The notes beneath the pieces are model-generated. The model was given only the letters and a program-made list of their open reading frames with translations, did not search any database and was not told where the DNA came from. A program made the position numbers and the translations under genes. From positions 1 through 64,000 of the forward strand of contig CAKPKP010000009.1 in assembly GCA_934167495.1 (NCBI GenBank): DNA of 64,000 nucleotides, in the 5' to 3' direction. Source of the DNA: an uncultured Clostridia bacterium (GTDB lineage Bacteria > Bacillota > Clostridia > TANB77 > CAG-508). Position 1 is the first letter of the stretch. The number at the start of each line of letters is the position of its first letter. Positions 60,473-64,000 of the stretch are shown here, in pieces.

Positions 60473-62893
60473 TTATTTTACTACTATATTATAAATTTTT
60501 CCTTTTACATATATTTCTTTTACTATATTTTTACCTTCTATTGCACCTTGGATAATTTCATTTTCATGTACCACATTCTTAACCTCATCTTCTGATGCAT
60601 CTTTTGCAACTTTTACCACAGCTTTTAATTTTCCATTTAATTGAACTGGCACTTCTATTTCATCATCTATTATTTTTTCTTTATCATATGTTGGCCACTC
60701 TTTATATGCTAAATCTTCTTTCTCACCTAAGATTTTGTATAATTCTTCTGTCATATGTGGTGCAAATGGATTTAATAATTGTAAAAATGTTTTATATTCT
60801 TTTTTATTTATTCTCTTTTCTTTATAGAATTCGTTTGTCATCGTCATAAATGTACTTACTGCTGTATTAAATTTCATTTCTTCTATATCTTCTGAAACCT
60901 TCTTTATGGCTTTATTCATCATTTTTTCAAATTTTTCTGAATACTCATCACCATCAACTAATATTTCTTGCATTTTCCAAACTCTATCTAAGAATTTACT
61001 GCATCCCCTTATACTATCCATAGACCATTGAGCAGTTTGATCAAAAGGCCCCATAAACATTTCATATACTCTAAAGCTATCTGCACCAAACTCATCAACT
61101 ATATCATCTGGATTTATTACATTACCTTTTGATTTAGACATTTTTTCGCCATTTGAACCTAATATCATTCCATGAGATGTACGTTTTTGATATGGTTCTT
61201 TAGTTGGTACAACTCCTATATCGTATAAGAATTTGTGCCAAAATCTTGAATATAATAAATGCAATGTTGTATGTTCCATACCTCCATTATACCAATCTAC
61301 TGGTGACCAATATTCTAAAGCTTCTTTTGAAGCAAGTTCTTTATCGTTATGAGGATCCATATATCTTAAGAAGTACCATGATGATCCAGCCCATTGAGGC
61401 ATTGTATCTGTTTCTCTTCTTGCATCTTTGTTACAATGTGGACATTTTGTATGAATCCAAGCTTCTTGTTTTGCAAGTGGTGACTCTCCATTCTCTCCTG
61501 GTTCATAATCTTCAATATCTGGTAAAACTAATGGTAATTCGCTTTCTGGTATAGGAACCCAACCGCAGTTTTCACAATATACCATTGGTATTGGCTCTCC
61601 CCAATATCTTTGACGAGAAAATACCCAATCTCTAAGCTTGTAATTTACCTTCTTCTCTCCTATATTTTTTTCTTCTACATATTTTATAACTTTTTCTATT
61701 GCCTCTTTTACGCTTAATCCATTTAAAAATTCTGAGTTAATTAATGTTCCTGTTTGTGTGTCTGTAATAGCTTTATCAAAGTCTTTAACTTCAGTTTCTG
61801 GCTTTATTACTTGTTTTATTGGTAAATTAAATTTTTTAGCAAATTCAAAATCTCTATCATCATGAGCTGGTACAGCCATTATTGCTCCAGTTCCATATGT
61901 TATTAAAACATAATCTGAAACCCATACAGGTATTTTTTCTCCACTTATAGGATTTATTGCTTTTATTCCTTTAATTTCAACACCTGTTTTTTCTTTATTT
62001 AATTCAGCTCTTTCAAAATCTGATTTTAGAGCAGATTTTGCCTTATAATCTTCTACTTCAGCTAAATTCGTTATTCTATCAGCATGTTTTTCAATAAATG
62101 GATGTTCTGGTGCAACTACCATATATGTTGCTCCAAATATTGTATCTGGTCTCGTTGTATATATTAGTAAATTATCATCAGTTCCATCTATATTAAATTT
62201 TATTTGAGCACCTTCACTTCTTCCTATCCAATTTTTTTGTTGTACTTTTATTTTATCTAAAAAGTCTATATCTGCTAAATCATCTATAAGTCTTTGAGCA
62301 TAATCTGTAATCCTTAACATCCATTGACTCTTTTCTTTTTGAACTACCGGACTTCCACATCTTTCGCAAACACCATTTACAACTTCTTCATTGGCAAGTC
62401 CTACTTTACATCCTGTACAAAAATTAATTGGCATTGTAGCTTTATAAGCTAAACCTTTTTTATATAATTGTATAAATATCCATTGAGTCCATTTATAGTA
62501 ATTTGGATCTGTTGTATTTATTTCTCTAGACCAATCAAAAGAAAAACCAATTGATTTTAATTGTTCTTTGAAATGATTTATATTATTTTCTGTTGTAATT
62601 TTTGGATGTACATGATTTTTTATAGCATAATTTTCTGCAGGAAGACCAAAAGCATCAAATCCGATTGGATATAACACATTATATCCTTCCATTCTTCTTT
62701 TTCTAGCAAGTATATCTAAGGCTGTATAACTTCTTGGATGTCCTACATGCAAACCTTGACCAGAAGGATATGGAAACTCTATAAGTCCATACCATTTTTT
62801 CTTATTACTAAAGTCATTTTTTGCATTAAATGTACCTTCTTTTTCCCATTTATCTTTCCACTTTTTTTCTACTTCTTTAAAATTATATGCCAT
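60473..62893 (-). CDS. leuS: leucine--tRNA ligase
   Basis: An 806-residue class Ia synthetase. HIGH motif in FPYPSGQGLHVGHPRSY (about residues 38-54), two Cys pairs of the zinc domain (CTGCKVG, CERCGSP), editing domain YTTRPDTIFGATYMV, and KMSKS loop GEKMSKSKGNVINPDD. The length and motif order are those of bacterial LeuRS. No T-box is visible in the 200 bp upstream. Confidence 0.97.
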   Translation of the reverse strand: MAYNFKEVEKKWKDKWEKEGTFNAKNDFSNKKKWYGLIEFPYPSGQGLHVGHPRSYTALDILARKRRMEGYNVLYPIGFDAFGLPAENYAIKNHVHPKITTENNINHFKEQLKSIGFSFDWSREINTTDPNYYKWTQWIFIQLYKKGLAYKATMPINFCTGCKVGLANEEVVNGVCERCGSPVVQKEKSQWMLRITDYAQRLIDDLADIDFLDKIKVQQKNWIGRSEGAQIKFNIDGTDDNLLIYTTRPDTIFGATYMVVAPEHPFIEKHADRITNLAEVEDYKAKSALKSDFERAELNKEKTGVEIKGIKAINPISGEKIPVWVSDYVLITYGTGAIMAVPAHDDRDFEFAKKFNLPIKQVIKPETEVKDFDKAITDTQTGTLINSEFLNGLSVKEAIEKVIKYVEEKNIGEKKVNYKLRDWVFSRQRYWGEPIPMVYCENCGWVPIPESELPLVLPDIEDYEPGENGESPLAKQEAWIHTKCPHCNKDARRETDTMPQWAGSSWYFLRYMDPHNDKELASKEALEYWSPVDWYNGGMEHTTLHLLYSRFWHKFLYDIGVVPTKEPYQKRTSHGMILGSNGEKMSKSKGNVINPDDIVDEFGADSFRVYEMFMGPFDQTAQWSMDSIRGCSKFLDRVWKMQEILVDGDEYSEKFEKMMNKAIKKVSEDIEEMKFNTAVSTFMTMTNEFYKEKRINKKEYKTFLQLLNPFAPHMTEELYKILGEKEDLAYKEWPTYDKEKIIDDEIEVPVQLNGKLKAVVKVAKDASEDEVKNVVHENEIIQGAIEGKNIVKEIYVKGKIYNIVVK

Positions 62894-63046
62894 ATTTTTC
62901 TCCTTTTATTTTATTCTTCAATTTAAACTTGTTATATTATATATCAATCTTCTTAGTTTTTCAAGAAGTATAGAATATTTTACCATTCCTTGCTGAGATT
63001 GCTAAATTTACTTAAAACATTTTGTGTGATTTTCTATTATAAGAAA

Positions 63047-63076
63047 AACCACCATAACATTAAAGTTATAGTGGTT
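63047..63076 (-). terminator. terminator of cassette 6
   Basis: On the minus strand AACCACTATAAC (63076-63065) pairs with GTTATGGTGGTT (63058-63047) with one G-T pair, followed by TTTCTT. Confidence 0.85.
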
Positions 63077-63095
63077 ACACAGATTTACAATTTTT

Positions 63096-63713
63096 TTAAC
63101 GGGTTATCACAATATGCCAAGACTTTTCCTCAGGAGATATGCTTACGTTTGAAAAATTTTTAAATTTCAAAATTCTCCTTATAAAATCAACATAAACTGC
63201 ATTTTCTATCATTTTATCATCATCTATCTTTATGACGATTTCATAAGTTTTTTCAGTTCGGTTTTCCAAACTAAACTTTCCTTCAATCAATGAATTAAAA
63301 ATTTTCTCAGCATTTTCTTTAGCTAAAATTTTTAATTCACTTCTTCCTTTTTTTACCTCCTTGTTTAAATTTTTAACCCAGCTCTGTGCATTATTCAACC
63401 TACGCTTGTCATTGCATTTTGGATTAGACACCCACAAAGTAAGGTATCTCTTACCCTGAGCATTTCTTAAAGAACACTGAAATCCAAATTCATTAGCAAC
63501 ATTTGTTATGTCACTATCTAAAATTTTATCACTGTACTCAAATTCCACTTCATTTCTTTCATCCCAATTCCAGGAAGTAAAACTTTTTTCAGTGTGTTCT
63601 TTAAAAATCTCTGGAAGAAAAGTATAGACAAAATATTCATTAATTTTATCTCTTATTTCCTCCTCTTTACTCTTTAGGTTTTCTAAAACAATTTTGTAGA
63701 CAGACCGTCCCAT
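63096..63713 (-). CDS. orphan 205-residue protein (cassette 6)
   Basis: A soluble charged protein that I do not recognise, with a helical N-terminal part (VYKIVLENLKSKEEEIRDKI) and an alpha/beta C-terminal part (TYEIVIKIDDDKMI...SWHIVITR). The start is ATG 63713, 8 nt after AAAGGG; a GTG at 63722 touches that site and is unlikely. Codon use is less extreme than in cassettes 1-5 but still different from leuS. It has its own promoter and terminator. Confidence 0.7.
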   Translation of the reverse strand: MGRSVYKIVLENLKSKEEEIRDKINEYFVYTFLPEIFKEHTEKSFTSWNWDERNEVEFEYSDKILDSDITNVANEFGFQCSLRNAQGKRYLTLWVSNPKCNDKRRLNNAQSWVKNLNKEVKKGRSELKILAKENAEKIFNSLIEGKFSLENRTEKTYEIVIKIDDDKMIENAVYVDFIRRILKFKNFSNVSISPEEKSWHIVITR

Positions 63714-63768
63714 AAGAGCCACCCTTTCTGTGTATTAAATTAATTCCCTCTAGGAATTTATGCATATT

Positions 63769-63797
63769 ATTATACTACACTTTACATAAAAAATCAA
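63769..63797 (-). promoter_or_regulatory. promoter of cassette 6
   Basis: TTGATT (63797-63792), 17 bp, TATAAT (63774-63769) on the minus strand. About 20 of 24 bases from the spacer through the -10 agree with the cassette-1 promoter. A short hairpin AATTCC/GGAATT (63742-63758) is in the leader. Confidence 0.8.
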
Positions 63798-63863
63798 TTT
63801 TATAATTTTTTATAGTAGTACACTAAAATATTATATTTTATTTATATGTTAGTAAGCAAAAAA

Positions 63864-63892
63864 AGAGATATAAAATTAAATTTTATACCTCT
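63864..63892 (-). terminator. terminator of the rplT transcript
   Basis: On the minus strand AGAGGTATAAAAT pairs with ATTTTATATCTCT (G-T pair allowed), followed by TTTTTTT. Confidence 0.88.
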
Positions 63893-63914
63893 CTATTTAT
63901 ATATTCTCAATTAT

Positions 63915-64000
63915 TTATGCTTTTTTTGCAATTTCAGCTAATTCTGTAAAAGCTTTAGGATCGTTTATAGCGATTTCTGAAAGCATTTTTCTATTTATTG
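63915..64000 (-). CDS. rplT: 50S ribosomal protein L20, C-terminal fragment
   Basis: Only the last 28 codons are in the window. They read RKMLSEIAINDPKAFTELAE then IAKKA and stop, which is the conserved end of L20. The gene continues beyond 64000 and is probably the last of infC-rpmI-rplT. A strong terminator follows. Confidence 0.9.
   Translation of the reverse strand, partial: INRKMLSEIAINDPKAFTELAEIAKKA

Noticed and set aside
62894..63095. T-box or other amino-acid leader in front of leuS
   Set aside because: No T-box sequence and no long stem I; the main structure is the terminator of the upstream orphan gene.

Overview
The window comes from the chromosome of a very AT-rich, endospore-forming Firmicute, most likely an uncultured member of the Clostridia. 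The evidence is the sporulation genes (spoIIAA-spoIIAB-sigF-spoIID-spoIIQ and spoVAC-spoVAD-spoVAE), a T-box leader, a glmS ribozyme, strong AGGAGG-type ribosome binding sites, a Gram-positive type IV pilus locus, and A/T-ending codons nearly everywhere. I saw no tRNA gene, transposase, integrase, CRISPR array or prophage module.

Layout. 0.1-0.7 kb: an orphan gene behind a structured leader. 0.8-9.2 kb: a minus-strand surface-glycan operon (ABC exporter, metallo-beta-lactamase-fold protein, degenerate methyltransferase, GT-C-like membrane protein, two-domain glycosyltransferase). 9.3-13.3 kb: a T-box-controlled aldose-epimerase-like gene and valS. 13.4-16.7 kb: truA, the c-di-AMP synthase gene dacA with an unusual leader, a 38-residue membrane protein and a lipid-linked-sugar glycosyltransferase. 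17.3-20.8 kb: the forespore sigma-F regulatory operon, continuing into spoIID and spoIIQ. 21-36.6 kb: an ECF sigma factor fused to a membrane-anchored ectodomain, then udg, pgeF, alr, addB, a frame-broken addA, RNA-modification genes, ispH and uvrC. 36.7-41.4 kb (plus strand): glmS ribozyme-glmS, then serS and engB. 41.9-45.7 kb: rnj, gltX and a DUF951 gene. 46.7-56.9 kb: a ROK-family gene and a nine-gene type IV pilus locus. 57.1-59.3 kb: a dodecin-like gene and spoVAC-AD-AE. 60.4-64 kb: leuS, an orphan gene and the 3' end of rplT.

Two layers are superimposed on this ordinary chromosome. First, six small transcription units (near 0.1, 16.9, 41.5, 46.2, 59.4 and 63.1 kb) encode proteins I do not recognise. 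By eye their codon use is richer in G/C-ending codons than the flanking core genes. Each has its own promoter with exactly 17-bp spacing and a terminator, and five of the six promoters fall into two look-alike groups. Second, a dispersed palindromic element of about 150 bp is present in three full and three degenerate copies. Its hairpins are kept by compensatory changes between copies, and three copies sit directly behind the terminators of orphan units. Together these look like a recurring module: promoter, orphan gene, terminator, structured element.

Other points of note: an apparent +1 frame break splitting AddA; a pilus locus whose prepilin peptidase lacks recognisable catalytic aspartates while its main pilin lacks Glu5; a 20-22 nt palindrome separating the dacA Shine-Dalgarno sequence from its start codon; a terminator hairpin whose left arm carries the -10 box of the next promoter; and a secreted protein made of two similar halves joined by an Asn/Gly linker. 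All family names come from reading motifs; no database search was run.
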